Shown here: positions 1-8,606 of the stretch, in pieces | How the letters are laid out: each line of letters starts with the position of its first letter | Numbering within the stretch: the stretch's first letter is position 1 | DNA from: Lutibacter sp. B2 | GTDB lineage: Bacteria; Bacillota; Clostridia; Peptostreptococcales; Thermotaleaceae | Assembly: GCA_015686845.1 (NCBI GenBank) | Contig: JADPRS010000004.1 | Coordinates: 62,001-126,000 of the forward strand | Direction: 5' to 3' | DNA: 64,000 nt | The notes under the pieces: model-generated | What the model saw: the letters and a program-made list of their open reading frames with translations, nothing else | Databases searched by the model: none | What the model was told of the DNA's origin: nothing | Position numbers and translations under genes: made by a program

Positions 1-347
1 GTAGTATCAAAAGGCATTAAAATAGAAATGAAATGATTTTTTTTATTCATTTCTGTAATTGCACTAGAGAGAAGTACTTTCATTGCTCCTCTATTTCTAT
101 ACTCTGGCGCACTTATTACACCTACAACGTAGGATGTGTCAAATGATTGGTTATGTAGATAAATGCGATATGGATTTAATTGTAGGTAGCATACGAGCAC
201 GTCTTTTTCAAAAATACCAATACAATTTTGTGGCATAAAAACCTCCTCAAAATACCAGCTGTAAAAAGGTTCATCCGTCTCAAAGGCATATCCCCATAAA
301 TTCTTTGCAGCTTTTGTATCAAAAGAAGTTAAAAATCTTGTGATCAT
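1..347 (-). CDS. GNAT acetyltransferase, Eis-like (3' part cut off by window edge)
   Basis: The minus strand reads from an ATG at 345-347 off the left edge, giving about 115 N-terminal residues. A purine-rich GGGGTGAAAAG ribosome site lies just upstream. The segment VVGVISAPEYRNRGAMKVLL is the GNAT motif A (acetyl-CoA pyrophosphate loop, R-G-x-x-x-x-L type). The N-terminal start MITRFLTSFD and the later LQLNPYRI stretch resemble the Eis/COG4552 subgroup of N-acetyltransferases. The substrate cannot be inferred. It begins 16 bases after the DUF2156 gene stops on the same strand, so the two are probably cotranscribed. The C-terminal sterol-carrier-like domain expected for Eis proteins would lie outside the window, so the subgroup call is tentative. 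Confidence 0.7.
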   Translation of the reverse strand, partial: MITRFLTSFDTKAAKNLWGYAFETDEPFYSWYFEEVFMPQNCIGIFEKDVLVCYLQLNPYRIYLHNQSFDTSYVVGVISAPEYRNRGAMKVLLSSAITEMNKKNHFISILMPFDT

Positions 348-363
348 ATCTTTTCACCCCCCT

Positions 364-1287
364 TTATTTTTTGAAAATCACATCATATTTTTCAATCATT
401 TTATCGGGTTTATAAGAAAGCTTTGATTTTCTCAGGTTTGCTAACCCCATATCTTCTTCTCTATTTATATATTCTACATCCGTACATGAATGTTTAGAAA
501 ATTGTTGATTAATAGCTGGATATATTCCTCTGATTTTTGTATTTGCTTTTTCTATATGGACGACAAACATATTTGGATTTATTTTACATCCGAGTGTAAA
601 TGCTTCTACTTGACCGTTGATTAAAATGGCACCACCTTTACAACCTAATGCATCCATATTGTTTAAAGCCTGTTCCACTGCTTGCTGTTCTAGTTCGATG
701 AGCGTTTGCTCTAGGGTAGTATATTCTCTATTCTCAACAAGCTCTTTAGTAAGGGCGATACAATCACTTATTAAATCGGGGGTTAAAGAAACATATTCAA
801 AAGGAATATTTTTATAAAAAAAGTTAAGATGATTTTTCTTGGAATGATACTTTCGACCTTTTAGCTCAATTAGATTTTCAGATAAATACACATAATCAGC
901 GTTATCTCTATCTGAAATAAAATCTAGTTCATGTGGTTTGGCCCTTTGAAATGATTCAATCATTTCCTCTGGAACAAGTTTAATTTTAAATTCACAATTT
1001 CTATTTTCAAATTTTTGTCTTAACACATCTAGTGTCTCAGAAAGTTTGTTAGGATCACATTCTTTCGTGGATAGAGGAGGGAAAGCAAAATGCTCTAAAT
1101 AATCCATTTGTAAATAATTGATTCCACAGATACATAAAAAGTCGTTGATGACTTCGTATGTAAACTTATTTAAATCTTTCCACATGAAAAGACTAGTAAA
1201 GCTTAGGCCCGAGGCTTCCATATTCTGAGTATATGTATATTTTTCAAATAATTCTTTATCGTGCAGTGTTATTTTATTTTTTAGCAT
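364..1287 (-). CDS. DUF2156 domain protein (phosphatidylglycerol lysyltransferase C-terminal-like)
   Basis: A 307-residue soluble protein without signal peptide or membrane segments. The start has a good ribosome site (AAAGGAG) 7-8 bases upstream. The pattern of an early SFTSLFMW segment, a central LKGRKYHSKKNHLNFF basic stretch and a late INREEDMGLANLRKSKLSY stretch is typical of the DUF2156/COG4866 family. This family shares the double-GNAT fold of the aminoacyl-phosphatidylglycerol synthase catalytic domain. Family members of this length lack the flippase part of MprF and have no firmly assigned substrate. It sits between agcS and the Eis-like gene on the same strand. I am confident of the family and not of the function. 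Confidence 0.8.
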   Translation of the reverse strand: MLKNKITLHDKELFEKYTYTQNMEASGLSFTSLFMWKDLNKFTYEVINDFLCICGINYLQMDYLEHFAFPPLSTKECDPNKLSETLDVLRQKFENRNCEFKIKLVPEEMIESFQRAKPHELDFISDRDNADYVYLSENLIELKGRKYHSKKNHLNFFYKNIPFEYVSLTPDLISDCIALTKELVENREYTTLEQTLIELEQQAVEQALNNMDALGCKGGAILINGQVEAFTLGCKINPNMFVVHIEKANTKIRGIYPAINQQFSKHSCTDVEYINREEDMGLANLRKSKLSYKPDKMIEKYDVIFKK

Positions 1288-1410
1288 AAAAAATCTCCTT
1301 TTACTTAAACGTATTCAAAAAAATAAATGAGCCATTGATTGATTGACTCGTTTATGTTTATTATATGTTTTATCTATTTATATTGTACACATAAAATCAG
1401 AAAAATAAAT

Positions 1411-1447
1411 AGGCAATAAAAAAGACAAGAGAACAATCTCTTGTCTT
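1411..1447 (-). terminator. Intrinsic terminator of the agcS transcript
   Basis: A perfect 11-bp hairpin (AAGACAAGAGA, loop ACAA, TCTCTTGTCTT) lies just beyond the agcS stop. On the minus strand it is followed by a TTTTTTATT tract. It separates agcS from the DUF2156 gene. Confidence 0.85.
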
Positions 1448-1459
1448 AATGATCTATAA

Positions 1460-2821
1460 CTATGCCGCTTTCTTATCTGATGATTCGATAGAATTAAAAT
1501 ATGATTTTGTTTCAGATATAATTACCCCACTTAATCCAATCAAACCAATCAAGTTTGGAATGGCCATAAGACCGTTTACGATATCTGCTAAAGTCCAAAT
1601 TAAATCTAATTTCAGGAAAGCACCTGAAGCAACTAATAATATATATATATATTTAAAAGGCTTTATTCCTTTTATTCCAAACAGATACACTGTACATCTT
1701 TCTCCGTAGTAGTTCCATCCAAGAATGGTAGTGAAAGCAAAGAATATAAGTCCAATGGTAACAACCCAATGACCAATGCCAGGAAGACCCGATTGAAAAG
1801 CAAAGTTTGTCATAGCGGCACCTTCTAAATTAGAATTCCATGCGCCTGTTAGAACTAATACTAATCCTGTCATTGTACATACAATAATGGTATCGAAAAA
1901 TGTACCTGTCATAGAAATAAGTCCTTGTCTTACACAAGAGTGTGTTTTAGCAGCAGCAGCAGCGATTGGGGCACTACCAAGTCCTGATTCATTTGAAAAT
2001 ACTCCCCTAGCAACACCATTTCTCATGGCAAACATAACCGTTGCTCCTAAAAATCCACCGCTTGCAGCAGTAGGTGTAAAAGCACTTTTAATAATAAGTC
2101 CTATTGTTTGAGGGACTAGATTGATATTAAATAGTAATATAATCATAGATCCTAAAATATAAAATACAGCCATAAATGGAACCAGTTTCTCAGCAACCTT
2201 TGAAATACTTTTAATACCACCTAAAGTAACCATTGTTACAAGAATTGTAAGAATAATAGCAGTGATCGTAATTGGTATATTAAAAGCTAATTGTACTGAA
2301 TTTGTAATAGAATTTACTTGTGCAAAAGTACCAATACCAAAGAAAGCTACACCAATACCAAAGAAAGCGAATGCTTTTGCAAGAAATTTATTTCCTAAAC
2401 CTCTTTCGATATAGTACATAGGGCCACCAGACATTTGACCATTTTCATCTACGACTCTATATTTTACTGCAAGTAAACCTTCTGCATATTTTGTTGCCAT
2501 TCCAAAAAATGCGGCTACCCACATCCAGAATAAAGCACCTGGACCGCCTGCTTTAATAGCAGTAGCAACCCCTACGATGTTTCCTGTACCGATTGTTGCA
2601 GCTAATGCAGTACAAAGTGCAGCAAAGCTTGATACGTCACCTTGAGCATCTTCATTTTTTTCTTTTGAAAATAAATATTTTAATGCAAGGGGTAATTTAA
2701 AGATTTGAAGCACACCTAGTTTCATGGTCAGATAAAAACCTGTACCTACTAGTAAGATGAGTAGGGGGGGACCCCAGATGAAGCTGTCGATTTGATTAAA
2801 GATTGTTGTTAAATTTTCCAT
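1460..2821 (-). CDS. Sodium:alanine/glycine symporter, AGCS family
   Basis: This polytopic membrane protein (453 residues from the ATG at 2819-2821) imports small neutral amino acids with sodium. Family signatures are visible: the N-terminal IWGPPLLILLVGTGFYLTMK, then GNIVGVATAIKAGGPGALFW and MSGGPMYYIERGL, and the later NESGLGSAPIAAAAA. About ten hydrophobic segments are present and the length is normal. The ORF extends to a TTG at 2836, but that lies upstream of the GGAGGAGA ribosome site, so the internal ATG is chosen. A tandem glycine riboswitch sits in the leader, which points to glycine as the physiological substrate. Confidence 0.93.
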   Translation of the reverse strand: MENLTTIFNQIDSFIWGPPLLILLVGTGFYLTMKLGVLQIFKLPLALKYLFSKEKNEDAQGDVSSFAALCTALAATIGTGNIVGVATAIKAGGPGALFWMWVAAFFGMATKYAEGLLAVKYRVVDENGQMSGGPMYYIERGLGNKFLAKAFAFFGIGVAFFGIGTFAQVNSITNSVQLAFNIPITITAIILTILVTMVTLGGIKSISKVAEKLVPFMAVFYILGSMIILLFNINLVPQTIGLIIKSAFTPTAASGGFLGATVMFAMRNGVARGVFSNESGLGSAPIAAAAAKTHSCVRQGLISMTGTFFDTIIVCTMTGLVLVLTGAWNSNLEGAAMTNFAFQSGLPGIGHWVVTIGLIFFAFTTILGWNYYGERCTVYLFGIKGIKPFKYIYILLVASGAFLKLDLIWTLADIVNGLMAIPNLIGLIGLSGVIISETKSYFNSIESSDKKAA

Positions 2822-2861
2822 AATTCTCTCCTCCAATATTATCTTTTTTAGTTAACTCAGA

Positions 2862-2897
2862 AACAAAAATGATAAAAGTCTATTTTAGAAAGACTTT
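2862..2897 (-). terminator. Hairpin with T-rich tail in the agcS leader
   Basis: On the minus strand AAAGTCT pairs with AGACTTT across a 9-base loop, followed by TATCATTTTTG. It lies between the glycine riboswitch and the agcS start and could be part of the expression platform. The stem is short, so this is only a candidate. Confidence 0.35.
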
Positions 2898-3004
2898 ATT
2901 CAGTTTCACAATGTCTTCGCTTGAAGAGTTTGAATATTATGAATACTGAACATAATGAAGGCCCTTATTATAATCTATTAATAAAATTACAGATTATAAA
3001 CAAA

Positions 3005-3027
3005 GACCAAATCATAATGATTTGGCC
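3005..3027 (-). terminator. Candidate riboswitch-controlled terminator
   Basis: The dyad CCAAATC / GATTTGG lies about 40 bases downstream (minus strand) of the glycine aptamers, followed by CTTTGTTTATAAT. The position fits a terminator whose folding depends on the upstream aptamers. The T-tract is interrupted, so the mechanism is inferred. Confidence 0.5.
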
Positions 3028-3067
3028 TCTAGAAAAAAACGTAAATTAAGTAAAATTTACATTTTAA

Positions 3068-3234
3068 TACTCTGTCCCTTGTACCTGAGAGTTTCACTGA
3101 TTAGATCAGCTTGCTCCTTCGGCGCTCATATAGAGTCTCTCCAGAGGCTCGTCAGATAATGGTCCGGGTACCTGAAAGATTTACTTCTTCGGTGGATCTC
3201 TAAAAGATCGCTCTCCCACTATCGTCATCCGATA
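3068..3234 (-). promoter_or_regulatory. Tandem glycine riboswitch
   Basis: Read on the minus strand, two glycine aptamers follow each other. The first has GGGAGAGCGATC, CACCGAAGAAG and CTTTCAGGTACCCGGACC. The second has TCTGGAGAGACTC, GCGCCGAAGGAGCAAGC and CTCTCAGGTACAAGGGACAG. The paired GGAGAG / GCCGAAGGAGC / CUCAGGUA pattern is the hallmark of this class. It precedes agcS, a common target, and probably turns the transporter on or off with glycine supply. Whether it activates or represses here cannot be read directly. Confidence 0.95.
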
Positions 3235-3261
3235 ATATAAAGTTGTATTTGAGTTGTCACA

Positions 3262-3290
3262 ATAATAACACTTTAAAAGAAGTTTGGCAA
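3262..3290 (-). promoter_or_regulatory. Sigma-A type promoter for the riboswitch-agcS transcript
   Basis: On the minus strand TTGCCA is followed after 17 bases by TATTAT, and the first glycine aptamer begins about 30 bases downstream. Spacing and position fit a vegetative promoter. Confidence 0.75.
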
Positions 3291-3333
3291 TATACTTTTA
3301 AAAATTCGTAATTTTCAGAAAATAATCATTGGA

Positions 3334-3362
3334 TTGTAGTTATGTGATTATAGACTTACAAT
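3334..3362 (+). promoter_or_regulatory. Candidate promoter for the tetR-RND operon
   Basis: TTGTAG and TACAAT are separated by exactly 17 bases, 78 bases ahead of the TetR start codon. A second TACAAT lies 14 bases further on, so the precise -10 is uncertain. Confidence 0.5.
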
Positions 3363-3392
3363 AGTAAATATGCTACAATACAGTTGGTACTA

Positions 3393-3413
3393 AAAAAACT
3401 AAAATAGTTTTTT
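3393..3413. promoter_or_regulatory. Palindrome AAAAAACTA-AAA-TAGTTTTTT, candidate TetR operator
   Basis: A perfect 9-bp inverted repeat with a 3-bp centre lies between the predicted promoter and the TetR start. The position suits an autoregulatory operator. It could instead be a weak hairpin, since its right arm is a T-run. Confidence 0.4.
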
Positions 3414-3439
3414 AATTTCAAAGAAAGAAGTGGTAAAAA

Positions 3440-3991
3440 ATGCGCCAAAGAATTATCGAAGCAGCCATACATGAAACAGCTGCAAGAGGAATGAAATTCA
3501 CAATGAATGATTTAGCTAAAAGATTAGGCGTGAGTAAAAGAACGATTTACGAAAACTTTTCCTCTAAAGAATCAATTGTTGATGCAATGATAGAAAATTT
3601 TTTAAATACAATGTCCGAGAAGGAAGAAAAAATTTTAAGTGATTCAAATTTAAGTGAAATAGATCAATTAAAAGCAATCGGCATGATCTTTGCTGATGAT
3701 TTTCAACTTATGTATATAAGTAAACTATTTGACATGAAAACAACCCATCCAAATCAGTGGAAAAAGATAGAATATTGGTTAAACGGATGGAGACCTGAAT
3801 CAAAACTAATTCAAAAAGGAATGGAAAAAAATAAACTAAGAACGGTGAATGTTATTGTACTAAGAAAAATTATTATAGAATCCATGTTGGCATTATTTGA
3901 CAGTCACTTTTTGATGAAAAATGATATAACATTTAAAGAAGCAATGGAGTCTATGATGGATATTTTATTATATGGCGTTGTAAATCAGTAG
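3440..3991 (+). CDS. TetR/AcrR family transcriptional regulator
   Basis: A 183-residue one-domain-plus-ligand-pocket repressor. Residues 1-48 carry the TetR helix-turn-helix: RQRIIEAA, then FTMNDLAKRLGVSKRTIYENF and SKESIVDAMI. The remainder is the helical ligand/dimer domain, which gives no clue to the inducer. It lies 28 bases ahead of the adaptor gene and in the same direction, so it most likely regulates its own pump operon (family knowledge plus position). The AGAAAGAAGTGG ribosome site supports the ATG at 3440. Confidence 0.93.
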   Translation: MRQRIIEAAIHETAARGMKFTMNDLAKRLGVSKRTIYENFSSKESIVDAMIENFLNTMSEKEEKILSDSNLSEIDQLKAIGMIFADDFQLMYISKLFDMKTTHPNQWKKIEYWLNGWRPESKLIQKGMEKNKLRTVNVIVLRKIIIESMLALFDSHFLMKNDITFKEAMESMMDILLYGVVNQ

Positions 3992-4019
3992 AAAGACTAA
4001 ATAAGGGGGCGAAGTTTAA

Positions 4020-5186
4020 ATGAAGAAACATATGATAGCTATGTTATTGATTGGCGTATTATCCATATCTACAGGTTGTGGAAAAGAAGAGGTTGCACAA
4101 GTGGTTGCATCAACACAAAAACCAGTTATAGTACAAAAAGTACAAGAGACAGAGTATTACGATGAGATTTCAGCAAGTGGAAATATACAGCCTGAAAAAA
4201 CGGTAAAGTTAGCTTACAAAATGCCAGGAATCATACAAAATGTATATGTAGAAGAAGGACAACAAGTAAAGCAAAATACGAAGATTGTTTCATTAGATGC
4301 CTATGATTATGAATTAAATTCTAAGGCTGCTACAGCAACTTGGGAATCTGCAAAGTTAAAGATGGATAGTCAAGTAGACTCAAAAATCAATCAAGCAAAG
4401 GCAAATCTTGATGTAATAGAAAAAAATTATCAAAGAGTAAAGAATCTTTATGAACAGGGAGCAATGCCAGCTGCTCAAATGGATGAAATAGAAGCAAAAT
4501 ATATTGCAGCAAAAAACCTTTATAAAGAGGCAGTAGATGCAAAAGAATATACATCTGTTGAACTAAGAAAAGCAGAAGCATTAAGAGATGTAGAAAATGA
4601 AAAATTACAAAATACTACGCTATATAGTCCGATCGATGGAATCATACTTAAGAAAATAAATGAAGCTGGAGAAACTATAGCAGCAGGATATCCAGTTGTA
4701 GTAGTAGGACAAATTGATCAAGTTAGAACGGAAATCGGCGTTTCAGATGGGGATATAAATAAAATACACAAAGGGCAAAAAGCAAGTGTTTATGTATTTG
4801 GATTGGAAAAAGAATTTGAAGGGATTGTTAGTGAAGTGGGTGCGTTAGCAGATACTAAAACGAGAATATTCCCAGTAAAAATTACCATAAACAATAATGA
4901 ATTCCTATTAAAACCTGGAATGGTAGCGAAAGTGAATATTAAGTTAGAGAAGAAGAAAGCAATACTCGTTCCAGTAGATAGTATTATCAACATGCCACAA
5001 GGTCCTATCGTGTATGTATATTCAGAAAAAGAGGGAACTGTAAGTGAAAGAAAAATTGTCTCTGGAGAAATAATAAAGGACCAAGTTCTCGTACTAGAGG
5101 GCATAAAAGCGGAAGAACAAATCGTTACAGAGGGACAATTTAGGATAAATAACAACGATAAGGTCAATGTGGAGGCGACAAAATAA
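4020..5186 (+). CDS. RND efflux adaptor, HlyD/membrane-fusion family lipoprotein
   Basis: This 388-residue protein links an RND pump to the cell exterior. A lipoprotein signal peptide ends in the lipobox LSISTGC, with Cys20 as the lipidation site. Then come a beta-barrel/lipoyl half (IQPEKTVKLAYKMPGIIQNV, VEEGQQVKQ), an alpha-helical hairpin at about residues 100-200, the second lipoyl half (TLYSPIDGIILKK) and a beta-barrel (LKPGMVAKVNI). This is the standard MFP order. The stop codon overlaps the start of the RND gene by one base, so translation is coupled. In a monoderm cell it would sit on the outer face of the membrane without a TolC partner. Confidence 0.93.
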   Translation: MKKHMIAMLLIGVLSISTGCGKEEVAQVVASTQKPVIVQKVQETEYYDEISASGNIQPEKTVKLAYKMPGIIQNVYVEEGQQVKQNTKIVSLDAYDYELNSKAATATWESAKLKMDSQVDSKINQAKANLDVIEKNYQRVKNLYEQGAMPAAQMDEIEAKYIAAKNLYKEAVDAKEYTSVELRKAEALRDVENEKLQNTTLYSPIDGIILKKINEAGETIAAGYPVVVVGQIDQVRTEIGVSDGDINKIHKGQKASVYVFGLEKEFEGIVSEVGALADTKTRIFPVKITINNNEFLLKPGMVAKVNIKLEKKKAILVPVDSIINMPQGPIVYVYSEKEGTVSERKIVSGEIIKDQVLVLEGIKAEEQIVTEGQFRINNNDKVNVEATK

Positions 5187-8100
5187 TGGTGAAATGGAGT
5201 GTAACGCATAGAAGTATCGTTATGTTGATTTGCTTTTTTGTGTTAATGGGTGGAGTTTTCATCTATGGAGATATGGAAAGGCAAGAAAATCCAAGCGTAG
5301 TAAGCCCAAAAGCAGTCGTTAAAGTCATTTATCCAGGGGCGAGCCCATCCAACGTTGAAAAGCTTATATTAAAGCCGGTTGAACAGAAAGTAAAAGAAAT
5401 TTCAGATATTAAAAAGATAGAAAGTTATGCAATGGATAGTGTAGGCGTAGTAGAAATAACGTTAAAAGACATAAGTGATGAAAAGACATTGAAGGTATGG
5501 GAAGAACTAAAGGATGATGTGGATGAAATAAAAAAAGATTTGCCAGAAGAAGCTTGGGAACCAGAGGTTCTTACAGATTTTACAGAAACCTATGGTTTGA
5601 TTGTAGGATTAACAGGAGAAAAATATTCATATAAGGATTTAAAAAAAGCTGCAAAAGACTTACAAGATCAATTAGAATTAGCGCCTGGCGTAAAAGCAGT
5701 AGATCTAGATGGAGAAATTGATGAAGAAATAAATATTAACTTAGATTTAGTTAAACTTGAACAATATAAAATAGCACCTAGTACAATAGGAAAGCTATTA
5801 AAAGCAAGGAATGTAAATATTCCAGGTGGTAATTTAGAAATCGGAAATATTAAAGTCCCAGTTCAAACTACTGGAGAATATACGAATATTGAAGAAATAA
5901 AAAATACTGTATTAGGAATATCTGAAAGTGGAAATCCAATTTACTTAAAAGATGTTGCAGAGGTAATAAAGACCGAGCAAAGGAAAGATGTATTCGCTAG
6001 ACTGAATAACCAAAAAGCCATAGTAGTAGGAGTGAAATATACAGAAGGTAAAAATATGGTTAAGATCAGTAAAGAATTAGATAAAATAGTAGATGATTTC
6101 AAAAAAGAGCTTAAGGAAGGAATGGAACTTACTGTATTTACCAACCAAGCAGAGTATGTAAATACGGCGATTACATTATTTGAAAGCAATTTAATTTCAG
6201 CTATTTTACTAGTAGTATTAGTGGTTTTCATTGCCATGGGCGCAAGAAGTGCACTTGTTGTATCATCTTCAATACCACTGATTATAATGAGTGTGTTTAT
6301 ATATATGAAAATGACGGGCATTCAGCTTCACCAGGTATCCATTGCTTCCCTTATTATTTCACTGAGTTTATTAGTAGCCAATGGGATTGTAGCAAATGAT
6401 AGTATGTATCTATATATGGAACGTGGATATGATAAAAAGACCGCTTGTATAAAGGGTGTAAATGAAGTTAAAATTGCAATACTTACATCTACCCTTACGA
6501 GTATTGCATCTTTCTTGCCCCTTGCAATGATGCAAGGAACAGCAGGAAAATTTGTAAAGAGTTTGCCAATATTAGTGTCAATAGCACTTTTTAGTTCTTA
6601 TATAGTATCCCTTACTATGGTGCCAGCACTGGGGGTCACTTTCTTAAGAGTAAAAGAAAATAAGCAAAATAAATTTACGAAGTTAGTGAATAAGATACTT
6701 CCTATTGAGAAAGTATCAAGTTATTTTATGAAGAAGTATGAAATTATTTTGTCTAAAACACTGAAAGCACCAAAGGTTATAATCGCCATTGCAGGTGCTG
6801 TATTGATCCTTAGTTTAGCAGTTGTTCCTACTTTAGGAATACAATTGTTCCCACCCGTAGAAAGAGATCAATATGTAATAGATATAACCATAAAAGGTGG
6901 AAGTACTGCTAAGAAAACGGGAGAAGTTGTGGATAAAATAGAGAAAATTTTACTTAAAGATTCTTCTGTAAATTCAATATTAGCAAATGTAGGAGATGGG
7001 CCTTTAAAATACTATATTACATTTATTCCTAATAATATATCCACAAATAAGGCACAAATTATTGTAAATGGAAAGCAAGCAGATATGAACCATATACAAG
7101 AAGTTTTAGATGGTGCCATTACAGGTGCGAGAATTAATGTTAAACGACTTGAAAATGCCATGCCAGTATCATTACCAATTCAAGTAAGAGTTACTGGAGA
7201 AGATATAGAAGAACTTAAAAGAATGGCAAATGAAATAAAAGTAATTGCAGAAAAGGTGCCAGGAGCTAAAAATGTTCAAGACACATATGGATCTGATTCC
7301 TATAAGTTAAATGTTAAAGTAAATGAAGAAAAGGCAAATATGGTTGGGATTACAAACTACGATATAGCTGGGACTGTAAGGATGGCTATAAACGGATATG
7401 AAGTAACAAAATTAAAACAAGAGAATATTGATGATGATGATATTGCTGTGATCATGAAGATTCCAGATGAAAATAAGCACAGCAAGGAAATATTAGATGA
7501 TTTATTCTTTACATCACAAATAACAGGTGAAAATATTCCCATTGAGCAAATAGCAACGATTGAAAATGAATTTTCATTAAATAAGATCGTTCATAGAAAT
7601 ACAAAGAGAACCATTACAGTAGGGCTGTTTGCAAAAGATGGATATACGACGGAGAAGGTACAAAAGCGAGTAGAACAATCCCTTGAAAAATATGAACTTC
7701 CAAAAGGATATACAATGGAGTTTGGTGGAGCCAGCGAAGAAAGAAATGATGCGTTTACTTCTATGAAAATACCATCCATCATTGCAGTAGCAGTTATATA
7801 TCTTATAATGGTAATGCAATTCGGAGATTTAAGACAGCCACTAATTATTATGTCAACGATTCCTCTTTCCTTCATTGGGGTTATATGGGGATTGAAAATT
7901 ACGGGTTATCCTATTGGATTTATGGCAATGTTAGGAGCTATTAGCTTAATGGGGGTTGTAGTAAACAATGGGATCGTATTGCTAGACTATATAAATCTGC
8001 TTAAAGAAGAAAGAGAAAATTTAAAAGAGGCAATTGTAGAAGCGTGTTTAACTAGAACTAGACCCATTATAATTGGAATGATTACCACCGTAATCTCTCT

Positions 8101-8275
8101 AGTACCATTAGGACTTTCAGGAGGATTATTATGGGCACCTATGGCATATGCCATTATATTTGGAATGCTTATATCATCGGTCCTTACTTTAATCGTCATT
8201 CCTTGTTCCTATTATGTAGTTGAAGTAGAAGGTTCTATATTTAAAAAATTAGTCGTGTTTTTAGCAAACAAATAA
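5186..8275 (+). CDS. RND superfamily efflux permease (AcrB/SwrC type)
   Basis: A 1029-residue proton-driven exporter of normal length for the hydrophobe/amphiphile RND branch. It shows the two-fold repeat: one N-terminal membrane helix, a large extracytoplasmic domain (about 30-320), six helices (about 330-520), a second helix near 530, a second large domain and a final six-helix bundle. Family marks include ENPSVVSPKAVVKVIYPGA, GTAGKFVKSLPILVS and GVVVNNGIVLLDYINLL. The canonical proton-relay Asp pair of helix 4 appears changed to the VANGIVANDSMY context, with the Asp displaced. The nearest Gram-positive analogue by architecture is SwrC. The substrate is unknown. The operon ends at a strong terminator. 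Confidence 0.93.
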   Translation: MVKWSVTHRSIVMLICFFVLMGGVFIYGDMERQENPSVVSPKAVVKVIYPGASPSNVEKLILKPVEQKVKEISDIKKIESYAMDSVGVVEITLKDISDEKTLKVWEELKDDVDEIKKDLPEEAWEPEVLTDFTETYGLIVGLTGEKYSYKDLKKAAKDLQDQLELAPGVKAVDLDGEIDEEININLDLVKLEQYKIAPSTIGKLLKARNVNIPGGNLEIGNIKVPVQTTGEYTNIEEIKNTVLGISESGNPIYLKDVAEVIKTEQRKDVFARLNNQKAIVVGVKYTEGKNMVKISKELDKIVDDFKKELKEGMELTVFTNQAEYVNTAITLFESNLISAILLVVLVVFIAMGARSALVVSSSIPLIIMSVFIYMKMTGIQLHQVSIASLIISLSLLVANGIVANDSMYLYMERGYDKKTACIKGVNEVKIAILTSTLTSIASFLPLAMMQGTAGKFVKSLPILVSIALFSSYIVSLTMVPALGVTFLRVKENKQNKFTKLVNKILPIEKVSSYFMKKYEIILSKTLKAPKVIIAIAGAVLILSLAVVPTLGIQLFPPVERDQYVIDITIKGGSTAKKTGEVVDKIEKILLKDSSVNSILANVGDGPLKYYITFIPNNISTNKAQIIVNGKQADMNHIQEVLDGAITGARINVKRLENAMPVSLPIQVRVTGEDIEELKRMANEIKVIAEKVPGAKNVQDTYGSDSYKLNVKVNEEKANMVGITNYDIAGTVRMAINGYEVTKLKQENIDDDDIAVIMKIPDENKHSKEILDDLFFTSQITGENIPIEQIATIENEFSLNKIVHRNTKRTITVGLFAKDGYTTEKVQKRVEQSLEKYELPKGYTMEFGGASEERNDAFTSMKIPSIIAVAVIYLIMVMQFGDLRQPLIIMSTIPLSFIGVIWGLKITGYPIGFMAMLGAISLMGVVVNNGIVLLDYINLLKEERENLKEAIVEACLTRTRPIIIGMITTVISLVPLGLSGGLLWAPMAYAIIFGMLISSVLTLIVIPCSYYVVEVEGSIFKKLVVFLANK

Positions 8276-8316
8276 AAGAAGCAAAGGGCAGTCAATTACT
8301 GTCTTTTGCTTCTTTT
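8274..8316 (+). terminator. Terminator of the tetR-adaptor-RND operon
   Basis: A 19-bp stem with two wobble pairs (left arm 8274-8292, right arm 8298-8316, loop CAATT) overlaps the stop codon and ends in TTCTTTT. The A-rich 5' arm lets it work in both directions. Confidence 0.88.
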
Positions 8317-8606
8317 AAATTATTTTGTACAAAACGATACACATTAATACGAATAATACATCCATAAAAAACACCACCATTTATTATTATTAACAGTATT
8401 ATAGCATAGAATTTATTGGTAAAAATCATTGTAATAAATTTGTAAAACAAATGTAATTTATGACATAAATATACCTTATTTTGCTAGGGTTAGTTATGAA
8501 AAAAATACAGAAAATACTATTAAGAAAGACATTTTATAGTCCACTTGAAAAAGTGAGTGGATTATACTGACTGAAAAAAAACAATATTTTGAAAGGAGAA
8601 TTACCA
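8317..8606. other. Intergenic region before the spore lipoprotein gene
   Basis: About 290 bases of AT-rich sequence without an ORF. One imperfect hairpin is present at about 8538-8566 (TAGTCCACT / AGTGGATTA). No sigma-A promoter of good spacing was found. A sporulation-sigma promoter is expected here, but I could not place one with confidence. Confidence 0.6.
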
